This document shows positions 44,225-56,399 of a DNA stretch of 64,000 nt, in pieces. Made by a program: the position numbers and the translations under genes. Position 1 is the first letter of the stretch. Each line of letters opens with the position of its first letter. The notes under the pieces were generated by a model that did not search any database, was not told where the DNA came from, and saw only the letters and a list, made by a program, of their open reading frames with translations. This DNA comes from Sphaerolaimus hirsutus. Its lineage: Eukaryota > Nematoda > Chromadorea > Monhysterida > Sphaerolaimidae. The DNA is taken from the NCBI GenBank assembly GCA_964036195.1, contig OZ038451.1, positions 21,841,927 through 21,905,926 of the forward strand. The letters are read 5' to 3'.

Positions 44225-44790
44225 AACATATACTGCAAATCCTCTAATAAGTCCAGCCTTGAACAACTCCAACCTGTTGGCTGAGTGATAAAAATAACTC
44301 TCACCTAGAATAATTACCCCTTCAGCAATGGGGAAAATATGTCACATCATCTATGAAAACACTCAATGAAGCTAGACAGCCCAAATAAAGGAATTCTGTC
44401 TGTCAGTTTCACTGAATGCAAATGCTGTGCAGTATGTGCAGTGAGAAAATCGAATGTTGAACTGACAGCAATGGCACATCACACAGCACAAGCATGTGTG
44501 GCTGATGTTTTCAGTTCATTTGAATTTTTCACAGATATTAATACCTTTGCAGCTTATGTTCACTCATATTAATTGAATGATAGAATCCACATTCAAAATT
44601 ATCGATATATGTATGAAATGAATGTAACACCATTCCACAATAATTCCATGATCATAAATTTTACTAAAAATTCTCACAAAAAATTCCTCCCCTTTTATAA
44701 CTCCCCCTAGAATAACAATCATACTAAGGCGAAAAAAATCTGACAAATATTTAACTCCCAGGGACTCATTCAAAGAATTGCAGCATGGTA
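44225..44790. mobile_element. T3-family fragments
   Basis: Diverged CCTCTAATAAGTCC, ACTCTCACCTAGAATAATTACCC-type and CCCCTTTTATAACTCCCCC motifs mark one or two decayed elements. Confidence 0.4.
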
Positions 44791-45086
44791 AATTTGTTTC
44801 ATGTTTGACAACTGATCACAGCTCACTCACAACTACTTAACAACAACTGACAATAATCATCACGTGAATGGCTATACGCAGCTGGGCACGCTTTCTTTCG
44901 CGCACATTATTTATTTTGTTGCGTTCTTCCAGACAGCTAAACTGCACATTCATTAGCCGAGAACGCACAATTCTTTTCACAAGAGCGGAATGTAAGAAAG
45001 CGGAAATGACTCAACGTTTGTTGCAGCCATGATTTCCGCACCTCAGTTTTCCCATTATTGAACAAAGAAAAGGAATCCGGCAGCTG

Positions 45087-45096
45087 TATATAAATA
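45087..45096 (+). promoter_or_regulatory. TATA-box candidate with downstream donor
   Basis: TATATAAATA is followed after about 150 bp by AGAAG|GTAAGA, a strong donor at 45248. Together they would fit a promoter and a short non-coding first exon of a plus-strand gene. This is inference only. Confidence 0.3.
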
Positions 45097-45299
45097 ATTT
45101 TACTTCGAATTTCGAAGTGTCGCTAATACGCAAAGTTTCGGCTTACAAACCAAACTTCCGTGCCAGCGTGCATTATGTTTCTCCGCCTTTGAAGTTCATG
45201 GAATCGCCTGAGTGAGTGTCTGGGCTGGGCTCAAATCCAATTAGAAGGTAAGAAGGTAATGCGACCGACACGCGAGTAAGTTCAGAAATTGTGCACATC

Positions 45300-47900
45300 C
45301 TCCGTGACACATCCGAGCTCAATCCGTGCATACCCGTGTTACGTGCATCTTATCTTCGAATTGAATCTGACCCCTGGGATGTCGGCTTTCAAAAACTTTG
45401 TTCGTTTTGAAAAGGAGAAATTCGTGTCAAGTATAAAATGTTATAAAACCGTTAGTGTATAAAATTTTAATAGAAAAGTCAATATCTAGTATACATACAG
45501 TAAATTGTGGAATAAGTCCCTCGGGGTCGGGGAGTTATCTTGTGCTAGATTTTTTACTGGTGAGGAGGCCCAAGTTACATCATAACGAAAAATAGCGTTG
45601 AAACGAAAGCGCTTTGCCGTAAAAAGTAAAAAATAAAACGTTTTTTATGCACGAACGTGTTTCCCACCCATCAAAGAGGGGGGTTGCCACCTGTCGGGAT
45701 GACATTGATGCTATCTTTTTAGTTTTCAGAGGTGTACTTCGAGTTAACCACTTCACACCTGGGGCAAACTGGGGAATAACAATTTGGACAACTCATAACT
45801 CACATAGAAATCAATTAGGAATTTACAACACAACTTATAGCCATCACAGAAATCATACTACTCACACCTACCTTACTACGGACCTCAAATAAGCGGCACA
45901 AATAACAGTCGAAATGAAACTCGGCACCGCGTCAAACTGCGCCGTCAACTGAAAGCAACGGGTGCGCCGCCGCGCCGACACGCGGCTCACGGCCGCGCGG
46001 CACGAGACGCGGCCGCAAAAAGCTGCACATGAAATATGAATGTAAGCGTGTAATTGCAGTGTCGTTGCAGCCGCGGCTGCGTGTGCTGTCGCTGCCGCTG
46101 CCGCTGCAGTTGCAGCTATTCGTCAACGCGCCACCGCTAACTGTGACAATTTATCAAAGGCGTCCTTGCCTCGCTAATTGTCGCCCAGTGATAAAATGGG
46201 CTGAAAAATTGTCATTTCTAAAATAAGCGACGGCGGGCTGTGTGTACTCGAAATGCGACCTCATTCGATATCTAGCCGCCGGGCGTGTAGCTGAAACTGC
46301 GCGCCGCCACGTGCCGCTCGCATGACCGGGGAGCGCGATTCACGGCTCATAACTCGTCGGCGACGGGAGCGAACTTAATTGGCCCGACAGCGTTTTTGGG
46401 CCATTTCAGACACATAATGAACCCTCACACACATACACAAACATTCGTTTACAGTTGAAATGTCCAAAACTGTAAAATTAGTTTACCGGAATGAGGAGTT
46501 CGTCAATTAGTGAGATTTAGGTTATTCGGTGAACTCAAATATGCTAAAAACATATTCATCAGTTTTCGAAATTACGGCCGTAAGCTTTCAAAGCAAGTGC
46601 GGCCATAATGTAGTGCACTGCCGATCAGTGCGTATTTCACGCGATCAGTCAACTCAGACACTGCGCATCGTTCACTAGAACACATTGAATAATGTCTAAT
46701 ACATTTCAAATCGAAAGCAGTCGGGCTGCCCGAAAACCAGTGTCGGGCTAATTTGCACGCGGCACCCGGTCGAGCGGGGCGGCGCGGCCGCACTGGATGC
46801 AAATGTCGCATGAACTACGATACCTGCGGGCGGCGGCGCGGCGGCTGGTCGCCTCGCTGTTGACTTTGCTGCGGCCGCCCCAACCCCCAGCGGCCGCTAC
46901 AGTCGGACCGAATCATAATGATAATGCATGTAGATGCGGGTGAATGGGGCCGGCGCTCGGGCGAACCAACTTCATGCAGTCGCGCAGCCGGCCGAGCGGT
47001 GCAATGGATTCTTATCAACTCGACCTTCACTGCAATATGCGTATGCGTGCACTGTCCGCCCATATATTCCACCTACACACACACATATATACTTATGCGC
47101 ACTGAGTCTACGTTGCGAAATTTAAGCCTACAGTCTACTACCCGCCGGGGCGGTGCGATGCACACAGAGCGCCCGTGCCAAGTTCGGCCGCGCACGCAGC
47201 GCAGCCCGGCGAGCATATGAGCATGCAGGGGCGCCCGGCCGCTCAACTCGACGCTTATCGCTTATGCCAAACGATGATAGCCGACGCGGCGGCGGCTGCC
47301 AGAACTCAGGCGCAGTCGGCGGCGATAGCCGATAACATCTGTGCGAGCACACTTGGGGCTCTATTTCCGCGCGGCGGCGGCGCGGCCAGCCGTGCACCGC
47401 TAAATAGCCGTGCCGCCGCTCACTACTCGTCCGTGTTTACGATACTACGAGCGTGCGTAACGTTTGCCGCGCGTCTGCCTGCACGTGAATGCATTCCATT
47501 GACGCGCGGACGCATCAACGCATGGTGCCGGCGCACGCTTCCAACTCGAGCTAACCCGGCGCAGTGTGGAGCGGTGATTGCCGCCCAGCCACTCAACATG
47601 CATGAGATATCGGTGGCGGCGGCCGCTTTGGGCGGCCGGCTTGTCCACTGGAATCAATCATGCTTAGCTCATGGCGACGGCTAAGTGAAAAACAAAGCCG
47701 TCGCGCCGCCCAGACAAGGCAACTCTGATAAGTAGCTGGTGCGCTGGTAAATGCGGCCGCGCGGCAGGAAGGCGCCGCGCCGCTGGGGCAGAACTTTTAT
47801 GACAGGGCGCCATTTCAAAGATCATCGTAGACTTTTACGCCGTGATAAGCGAAACAGAAACGTCACTCAAAAGTAGAGGTTAGGAAAGTTTTAACAGTGG
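45300..47900. other. Non-coding, with a GC-rich block
   Basis: From about 45940 to 47800 the sequence is GC-rich with many CpG and CGGCGG-type blocks. Long frames exist on both strands here, as expected from composition; none shows a family motif or splice-consistent context. A promoter or CpG-rich regulatory region is possible. Confidence 0.4.
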
Positions 47901-47901
47901 T

Positions 47902-48152
47902 TATACTCGGCGTACATGATACTCTACCCTCGCACTGATTTATGTCTCGTGTTGGAAGCGTGCCAATGATCATTAAATCATGCAATTTCCGTAAAAAGAT
48001 GAAAAAAAATTCATCGATGTGCATATGTTAATAAATAACACTATAACAACAATCAATTTTGTCATCTTTTTATGAAACTCGCACGCGTTAACCATCGTTG
48101 GCACACTTCCAGCTGGAACCACGCGTGCAACGTGTTAAGTAAGCCGACTATA
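47902..48152. mobile_element. TATACTCGG MITE, second near-complete copy
   Basis: Starts TATACTCGGCGTACATGATA and ends GTAAGCCGACTATA. Subterminal GTTGGAAGCGTGCCAA and TTGGCACACTTCCAGC match the 8696-8955 copy. Confidence 0.75.
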
Positions 48153-48610
48153 GCAAAAATGATTTCAAAGGGAATATAGGTATGTATGTACTCATAAAAA
48201 TAATACAAAGGAAGCAGCCGTCGAAAACTTCACATTTTTTATAGAGATTAAGCAAACGAAGTTCCTAGGCATGCATTAAATGCGGACACAGCCACAGCAA
48301 AACAGACATAAACAGCATAAGAGGCTAAACAAGCAATGCAAAAGGGACGTCGATTTTTAAAACGGCTGGCACAAATCCAACTTACTTAAAAACGCCATTT
48401 TATGGCCCTTAGAAAACGCTCGGCATGTTTCTGTGTACAGTTATATTTATCTGCCCACAAAAAAGACCACGCTTAAGGTAGAGTAACAGTGCGTTCGGGA
48501 CAATTTAGTCAAACGTATTTAGAAAAAAGCCGGGTTCTCATGCGGTGCACCGCAATTGAACAGTGCCGTAACTACGCGGGGCACTGCACCGACAACTAAG
48601 TTGCTCGGTG

Positions 48611-50612
48611 GGGTGAGTCCACTCTGACATATTGTCTGCTATAACATAATGCGGAAACTGACATACCACCATGGGAATCTGACATAGTGTGGAAACTGAC
48701 ATGCTCAGATGTGAAATAGTGAAATTTCAGGGTCAGACAACATATACAGGACCGATCACTCACATCCGACCATGAGCGATTTTTTTAGAAAATTATTCAC
48801 CACCCCAGAACTAGGGCATTTCGGCCGGGTCTGTTCCATGAAAAATAAAGTTCAAACATTTGCCTAAAAAAGTAGACAGACACCCCCCGCTGGAACCCAC
48901 CTTGGGCCGTGTAAACAGCCCATATATTTTTTATATTCTTTTTGGCTGATCACTCAAGTCCGACTGCAAGTGATAATCAACTAAAATCCTGCTTCTCAAG
49001 GCCGAATTTTGGCCTGGAATACAGAACATGTTTATGGCGAATTGCCAAATGCAACTTCAATGGCTTTTTAGCGATAAAATAGGATAATGATATTTTTTAG
49101 TATGTATTCATTTGTATGGCGGAACGCACTTCGTCAGAATTTTTATCGCAGCAATTTTTAACGCTGCAAAATGAAGCTTTGAAAATGCTTCCACATTAAA
49201 GAGAAAGCCAGAGGCATTTTTTTTAACTATCCCCACTTAAATGCCAAATATATCAAATTTGAGAATGTGTGAGGCGATATTTGAAGATGTTACTTATTTC
49301 ATTCTGTGAAGAAAATTTGTACTGGTTGGAAATGTAGCGAGGTTTTTTAAATTTCACCTCACATTTTCTCAAATTTGATTTATTTGGCATTTGAGCAGGG
49401 AAAGTTCAAAACAAATGCCTCTGGCTTTCTTTTTAATGTGGAAGTGTTTTCATAGCTTCGTTTTGCAGCTTTAAAAATTGCTGCGATAAGTGCTTTCCGA
49501 CATACAAATCAATACAAACTAAAAAATATCATAATCCTATTTTTATCACTAAAAAGCCATTGAAGTTGCATTTGGCAATTGCCATGAACATGTTCTGTAT
49601 TTCAGGTCAAAATTGGCCTTGAAAAGCAGGATTTTACCGTAAATCCTCGAATAAGTCCCCCCCCTCGAAAAACTCCCCCCCTCGAATAACTCCCCCCTCT
49701 AAGCAGGCTGAGGAAAAAATAACTCCCCCCCTCGAATAACTCCCCCCTATTTTATGGGTGGGAAAGAAGTCCACGTATAAAAAAAACGTATTTATGTATA
49801 CGTTCATTAAAAGTATGCATTATTTTGCATTTTATGCACACTAATATTGATTTCATTCCATGAATTATGGGATTTCTATACTGGCTTAGACCTTTATGCA
49901 ACTAACTTAACCCCATTCGGTTGATATATTGATCATGCTTTTTACTCAAAATTCCGACGAAAAAATAACTCCCCCCCTCGAAAAACTCCCCCCCTCGAAT
50001 AAGTCCCCCCTCAAAAAATTCTGAGGTAAAAATAACTCCCCTGGGGACTTATTCGAGGATTTACGGTAGTTGATTATCACTCGCAGTTGAACTTGAGTGA
50101 TCAGCCAAAAAGAATATAAAAAATATATGGGCTGTTTACATGGCCCAAGGTGGGTTCCAGCAGGGGGTGTCTGTCTACTTTTTTAGGCAAATGTTTGAAC
50201 TTTATTTTTCATGGAACAGACCCGGCTGAAATGCCCTAGTTCTGGGGTGGTGAATAATTTTCTAAAAAAATCGCTCATGGTCGGATGTGAGTGATCGGTC
50301 CTGTACATGCCATCACAATACTGAATACATGTGCAACACTGCGTTTTTGTTACAACTATCGCATATCATTAAATAATTCATACATTTTACTATAAATTCT
50401 GATGGAACAATAACTCCCTCCTCTCGCATAACTCCCCCTCAAAAACTTCCGACGAAAAAATAACTCCCCGGGGGACGGGAAAAATAACTCCCCGGAGTTT
50501 TATCCTTGGGCACGGGGATGTCAGTTTCACGCTGGGTTTATCAGTTTCACCTCTGGGCATGTCAAATTCCACATATTGTTATAGTAGACAATATGTCATA
50601 GTGGACTCACCC
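48611..50612. repeat. Two-kilobase foldback element
   Basis: Outer ends GGGTGAGTCCACTCTGACAT and ATGTCATAGTGGACTCACCC are inverted. Inner arms of about 500 bp (from 48748, and 49387-50306) pair closely, including TGGAACCCACCTTGGGCC and TGATCACTCAAGT. The centre is near 49300. The right arm is interrupted by the 49637-50066 insertion. Confidence 0.9.
49637..50066. mobile_element. T3-family MITE inserted at TA, 430 bp
   Basis: Ends CCGTAAATCCTCGAATAAGT and CTTATTCGAGGATTTACGG are inverted and flanked by TA on both sides. The other arm of the foldback keeps the empty site (GTGATAATCAACTAAAATCC), showing a single TA was duplicated. Confidence 0.92.
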
Positions 50613-50823
50613 GTCATAACGCAGCGCCGCACGCGCCAGAGCCAGTCAACGGGGCGACACAAAACAGTCGCTCAATCGGTCGCCCGGGATTATGACGCCA
50701 TTTAGCCCCCAGCTAATGGTGATGCAGAGAAGCATGAGCGGGTTGAGTTTCCGGTGGCGGCGGGAATTTCGAACGCGCGGCAAAGGTCGCAAGTGTATGT
50801 CGTTTGACGGCGCGCTGCTGCCA

Positions 50824-51002
50824 GTACCACCACTACCAGACCCTGTAAAATGTCAAATGACATGTAAAATGGCCTGATAAATGACAACTGGGTTGACTTT
50901 TGACACTTTGCATGACATTTGACATTTTGCAGGGCATTTTACATGACTTTTGACACTTTGCATGACATTTGACATTTTGCAGGGTCTGGAATTTCCCCCC
51001 AG
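50824..51002 (+). mobile_element. Introner-like element, possible intron
   Basis: It starts GTACCACCACTACCAGACCC and ends GCAGGGTCTGGAATTTCCCCCAG on the plus strand, so it has GT and AG ends with the family termini. The upstream frame (about 50706-50823, Arg-rich) stays open up to the GT. The downstream side is short before a stop, so the host exon is unproven. Confidence 0.55.
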
Positions 51003-51479
51003 GTACATGACGGAGGGTAGGTAGGTGATTATGCACGAGATTTACAGCTACCATAAATCCTCGATTAATTATGCGCATAATTTTCTCGGTTTGATATAAC
51101 TTTCGTCTTTTCATGTGCCCTACGGTTTCATTCTTGGTTCGCGAAAGGATATAGCTTTCACTTAAAAATCAATTTTCGTCGAAAATCCACAAAAAAATTT
51201 CAGCGGAGGTTTATTCCGTTCGACCACGATCCAATTTATTTAGACCATGGTGAATACATCGGTAGGAATGATTCAAGCGAGTGAATTGATTCTACTAGAA
51301 TTTGCGGCAGCGACACTACTATTTTACAACTGTACTCATCCCATTGCGATATCAATTGCCGCGCCGGCTGCAGCGGCGGCTCCAGTAGTCAAGAAGCGGC
51401 GGCCAGAGTCAAAAGTGCTTCAATTTACCGCAGCGCACTTCACCGCAGTGCGTGCACGTGTCTGCCATAGTTATGAAAA
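51003..51479. other. No supported gene
   Basis: An 85-codon plus-strand frame (51247-51504) with an Ala-rich middle runs into the repeat below. It has no recognised motif. Confidence 0.4.
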
Positions 51480-51955
51480 TGTATTTAAAATGTTTACTCG
51501 ATAAATACTCGAGTACTGCGCAAATACGTAATGTTACCTCCCCCAAAAAATATTGGTACTCACTTACTCGCGTACTTTTTGAAAATACGCGAGTACAGAA
51601 AACGTCAGTGTAAATTTTTTTGGGATGCATAAAAAGCAAAAACCACTCAAATGAATTGAAACGGCTGCAAAAATTGCGGCAGAAATGATATTTAGAAGTT
51701 CATATAGGTAGAGAAAAGGACGACTCTCGCTTTTACTTTTTGCTCATTTTTAAGTCTTCCTAGGTACAAAATTGAAAACCATTCTTGCTTTTACGTTTTC
51801 CCTGAGTAAAAATACTGGTATTTACGTTTACTCACATTTTATGCAGCGTAAAAGTTAAAAAATATTTTACGTTTTCTGTACTCAGGGGTGAGTAAAAACG
51901 TACTAGATATACATAAACTTTGAAAAAAGTTCAGTAATTTTAACAACTCTGGTCT
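51480..51955. repeat. TACTCGAGTACTGCG repeat family, copy 1
   Basis: TTTACTCG.TAAATACTCGAGT and GTACTGCGCAAATACGTAAT at the left, CTCAGGGGTGAGTAAAA and AAAAGTTCAGTAATTTTAAC at the right. The same order recurs at 54335-54870. Confidence 0.7.
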
Positions 51956-52895
51956 GTGTGTGTGCATCGGCGCTGCGGCACTGCCGCGCTTGCAAAAGTG
52001 GCTAAATTTGAGCACTGTTTGGACTGGCCGAAATACTTTTCCTACTTCCACATATCTGTGTATGTATGTGTTTATGTATTTAAAGAGAATGCCGCGTAGT
52101 CTCAAGGAAATTCCGGAAACATTGCTAGCTCAAGATTCAAGGAATTGACAGGCGTTTTACGGCGGCGGGGATTACACGTGAACTTAGTAAATGCACAGCT
52201 GGTCGAATTGAAACAATTCAGAGATGAATGTAAAAGAAATTTTGCACGGAACTAAATGCCTTCATCGTGAAACGTATCATTTAAAATAGGTAGAACAATA
52301 ATCAGACATTGGAGAAAATTGGACAAGAAAAAACCTGACGTCATTCGATCACACATTAAATCCATAACCCAGAGACACATACAAAACGGGAATATATCAC
52401 TGCGGCTACATGTCACTACCAAAGGCCTGGGCAAGTAAATATGATGCATGGCATTAAGCTACTACATATTCTCAACCCCTGGAAGCATGCAACCGATTTA
52501 TGTCGCTGGCGCGGCCCGATTTATGTCAATAACAGTAATCCATTGATACTAATTGGGGAACGTTCGCTGCCATTTGCTGCCGCTTGAAACCCAGTGTGCG
52601 TGCAACCGCCCAGTATATATACCTATTTAGCTGGAGCCTGACGCATGTTGTAAGCATGTTAGCCATGGCAGTGCGGTTGTGTTTTGACTTGTGATGGGAA
52701 AGCGCCATGGCGCTTGGGGCTGGCGCCACAGAAAAAGCATGGCGCCAAATTTTACATCAATTAAGTCTCACAAATAAGCAAAAGCGCCATTTTTAGTTCG
52801 AGATATTTTAGCGGTGTGCGAGCACCGTGGTTTGATGATAGTGCCAAGCGAATGTGATGAACGCCAAAACATTTTGAAAACTATCCTTAAGCCGA

Positions 52896-52975
52896 AGTTA
52901 CAGCATAACGATAAATAGAAGGTGAAGCGACATGTATTTGTCGCTTCACCTTCTATTTATCGTTATGCTGTAACT
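52896..52975. repeat. Perfect 37-bp hairpin
   Basis: Arms 52896-52932 and 52939-52975 (starting AGTTACAGCATAACGATAAA) are exact inverts with a six-base loop, TGTATT. Confidence 0.92.
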
Positions 52976-53252
52976 CCAGCTTTACCCATAGTTATTTTGG
53001 CGCTGCGTTATTGTGGCGCCACCAACGATGGGAATACAATAATGAGAAAATATCGGTAAATAAGCGCTGGTCTTTTGGAATTTTCTTAAAATTTCGAACG
53101 CACCTTCGCCGAATTCCAGCCGAATATCAAAATAAAAAAACGCCCAAAACGCAAACGGTGCAAAAATTTCACCACGCCTTTTTCCATCTTTGGCGCTCCG
53201 CGCCCACGCCACAAAAACCATGGCGTTTTCTACACCCCTACACAGTGTTCAG

Positions 53253-53374
53253 GAAATTACTCTTATACGCGGTGATCTCACTAATGGACACACTTGGCTG
53301 GCTTCACAGAGACACGCAAATGGGCAGGTAAAGCCACTATTTGAACAGAATGAGCAAACAATTACAGCGGGCTC
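53253..53374 (+). CDS. Orphan coding exon candidate, unrecognised
   Basis: A GTGTTCAG acceptor opens 40 codons plus two bases ending at a consensus GTAAGT donor (53375). The product starts EITLIRGDLTNGHTWLAS and continues with a polar, Gln-rich stretch to ITAG. Composition and splice sites look like a real internal exon. No family is recognised and no partner exon is assigned. It could belong to a plus-strand gene starting near 45.1 kb, which is speculation. Confidence 0.4.
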
Positions 53375-53609
53375 GTAAGTAATATCGCGGACTACATCCG
53401 ATGTGTTTAGAATGTTGGCTATAACGCGAACAGCTGGCCAATTAATCATAACTCTCGTTCGTGCTTCATTAGAAATGGCTTTAGGTTATTATATTGACCT
53501 ACTTAGGTAAGCAGTTGCAGTCCATAAACGGGAAATTATCGTTTGGCAATTTCGGGTGAAATTTCTACTCTTTCAATGCTTACCAATAATGTGGTTTTAA
53601 CTGGACGGA

Positions 53610-53808
53610 CCGCATATACCTATGTGCAGAATCCTACCATAATTTAATGAATAATTTCCTACCTTGTGATAAATTTCGTATTTTTATTATTATTATTTCA
53701 TACTAACAACGAAGTATTATAACGAAAAACTGTATAATTTTTGGTTCGTTATTCAGATGGGCTATGGTAGGTTTCCATACTAAGTGTGATGTTTGCCAAG
53801 TACATATA
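53610..53808. mobile_element. MITE related to 1875-2066
   Basis: Shares CCTACCATAATTTAATGAAT, ATTATAACGAAAAACTGTAT and GGCTATGGTAGGTTTCCATA with the 1875-2066 element. The terminal TATACTCGG repeats are degraded. Confidence 0.75.
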
Positions 53809-54200
53809 ATAAATATTAAGAAAAGATCGTTATTCGGAAGTGTAGGTAAATGTTTCGTGTCAAAATTTGCAAGAAACCGTGCACCAGCATTTCCTCTGTG
53901 GGCACATGAAAATATCAGCACACGCGTGACGCAAACGAAACAGTTGAAGCTAGCGTTTGGAGCCCGACCCGAATCTACATGGAAGTCCAAAACATGTCCA
54001 AAACTTTGATTCAGGAATAAATATAATCTTGACTCGAGATTGTGTTGAGCCGACCAGAGGGCAGCGCCGCACTCTATAAAATGTCAAGTGAAAATTAAAA
54101 TCTCATGTAAAATTACAAATTCCATGTCGAATTCCCAATAAAAATAAACGAACATATATACACTGGAAATTTTACTTTTCACATGGCGCGGAACAGACAC

Positions 54201-54332
54201 CAGAGTAATTTTGATAAAATTTCGAGTCGGGTCAAAACCAAAGCGCCATCGGTCAAAGTGAAGCCGTCGCGACGGCACAAAGTGCCTCTCCTGGGGGTCG
54301 CGGGCGTCGAGCGCAAACTTCCAGACTAGCTT
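54201..54332 (-). CDS. Orphan coding exon candidate, unrecognised
   Basis: The minus-strand frame of 44 codons begins KLVWKFALDARDPQERHF and ends NFIKITL at a GTGTCT donor (54200). The following element (about 54060-54200) resembles a diverged introner: CGCGCCATGTGAAAAG at the donor side, TTTTATAGAGTGCGGCGC at the other. The acceptor side is weak and no family is recognised. Confidence 0.35.
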
Positions 54333-54334
54333 CT

Positions 54335-54870
54335 CCGCGCCAAAGTTGTTAAAACGTATTTACGTTTACTCGAAAAATACCTGTACTCGAGTACTGCGTA
54401 ATTACGTTTACGTTTCCACTAAACGTAAAGTACCCGTGCTCACTCACCTTTACACGTATTTTTTTAAAGTACTCGAATACAGAAAACGTATTTCCGATTG
54501 GATTTTATATCGGCTTCTCAAAGCATAGAAGTGAAAAAAGGAAGGAAAGGGCAAGAGTAGCTGAAAATTGGCAGAAAAGAATATTATGCAGTAGGTAGTT
54601 TATTCAAAGGTGGAAATGGAGAAGGTATGAAAGTAAGTGATTTTGAGTGCAAATTGTGGCAACTTTTTTTCCAAAATACTCACTTTTACGTTTCCCGCGA
54701 AAAGGGGTATTTTACACACGGTTGCTCATGAGTAAAAGTAAAAAATTTTACTTCGCGTTTTCTATACTCAGGGGTGAGTAAAAGATCAATAGATAATAAA
54801 AATCATAATTAATAAAAGTAACATTTACGTTCACTTTAAAAAAAGTTCAGTACTCTTAACAACTCTGCCC
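54335..54870. repeat. TACTCGAGTACTGCG repeat family, copy 2
   Basis: ACGTTTACTCGAAAAATACC, TACTCGAGTACTGCGTAATT, CTCAGGGGTGAGTAAAAG and AGTTCAGTACTCTTAACAAC occur in the same order as copy 1. Confidence 0.7.
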
Positions 54871-55467
54871 GCGCCACTTTCAAACATCGTTAGCATGAGC
54901 CCTCCGAAGCATGGACCGAATTTGTATGTGCAAAGCAACTTTGGAAGTGTATCCCGATGTCATTAGCGGTGACACTTGGCGGTGAGTGACGAATTGCAGC
55001 CGGAGATGTGTATCCAAAAGTGACGTAAAAATAAATGATGCTGGCACTGTTCGAAAGTGAATCCGCCAGGGAGCAAACTAGTGGCTTTGGTCGGGGCAAA
55101 GCATAGCGACGCCAACAAGGCAGGATTAGCTTTGTTGAATTTCAAATTATTAATATTATTTTAAATATAATCTTTTTTACTATATTTTATCTTATATTTT
55201 TGATTTTCTGGTGACTTTTTAAATACAATCCAGACATTTTTCAATGCTAACCAGATTTAAGGTGACTTGTAAATGTCAACGTTGCAGTGACAACAGCGCC
55301 AGTAATAGTGGCGCCAAGCGCCATGAATTGCTCTGCAATGGGGACAGTACTGATTACGCCATTTGAAAAATAGAGCCATGTCGGGAACAAAGGTATCTTC
55401 CTAGAAATGGTGGCGTGCGCCACAGAAAGAGTGCAACATGATGGCATTAGCGAATGGAAAACCAACA

Positions 55468-55872
55468 TACCGTATTTCCTCGTAATACCCCCCCCCCTCA
55501 AAATGGGCACTATGAAGTTATAACCCTACCCCTCGAAATACCCCCCCCCCCAAATTGAATGTATAAGGAACGTAAACGACAAAAGTTGCGGTTTGTCATC
55601 CGGGCAATGCAGAATACACGTGAAGACAATGCCTGTAAATATTATGTTAGAACAGTGTATATACAGTCTGCATACTTAACCAAGTCTATAGAGTCTTATA
55701 CATGGCGGTTTTTGTTCCATTTTTCGACGTCTGCGTACGTTTCAAACGACAATTTAATACTGGGATTTCAAAAAATTCCTGGCGAAATAATAAAACCCCC
55801 TCGTTTAACCCCCCTCAAAATTTCCACTCTGAAAAAATAAACCCCCCGGGGGTAATTCGAGGAAATACGGTA
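55468..55872. mobile_element. T2-family MITE, 405 bp
   Basis: TACCGTATTTCCTCGTAATA to TTCGAGGAAATACGGTA. The interior shares CTTATACATGGCGGTTTTTG-like and GTCTGCGTACGTTTCA sequence (inverted) with 37400-37500, so these two are full-length relatives. Confidence 0.85.
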
Positions 55873-56399
55873 AGTGGCGGTGGACGCCACAGAAAATGGC
55901 GCCAAGCGAGCCATAGTGATATTCAAAGATGGCGCCAGAGATAAATGGCGCTGTTAGATACCTACGCTACGGTGGCGCCAAAGTTCTCGTCGCCATTTGA
56001 AAATGCACTGGCGCCGCGCCACGCAAAAGAGAGCACTGCCGGTGCCGGCATCCATCCACTCAAAAACCACCCGCCAAGCTTCTCATCCGCGGCGAAACAT
56101 TCCAACAAAATTATACGACAGCAAAAGCGGCATAAATCACCCGGCCACCCTGTAAATACGGGGGGGCATCAGGTGGCGGGCGAAATAAATCAACACCGGC
56201 GGCCGCGCGGCACATTTTCGTGCCGCCGCGCCGCCGCAACTTATCACGCGACCGCACTGGAGCATGACTACCGGCCATTTATCACCGCGGAATACAGTGC
56301 GATCTTCTGCAAACTTTCTGGCAGTTCGGTCTTAGTTATTTTGTGCAGAAGCGAGATGAACGCGAAGGTATAATAGCTGGGAGGTTTTTTTGTTGAAAA
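55873..56399. other. GGCGCC-rich repeat and GC-rich flank
   Basis: Repeated ATGGCGCC/GGCGCCA motifs (also near 38870, 52690, 55290 and 60300) up to about 56020, then GC-rich sequence with a 142-codon frame that shows no family motif. Confidence 0.45.

Noticed and set aside
47175-47684. 169-codon frame in the GC-rich block
   Set aside because: Long frames are expected there on composition alone; no motif, and overlapping frames on the other strand look the same.
52896-52975. MicroRNA precursor
   Set aside because: Pairing is perfect with a six-base loop and no bulges; the length and symmetry fit a small palindromic transposon better.
55945-56373. 142-codon plus-strand frame
   Set aside because: It begins in GGCGCC repeat sequence and has no recognisable domain or splice context.
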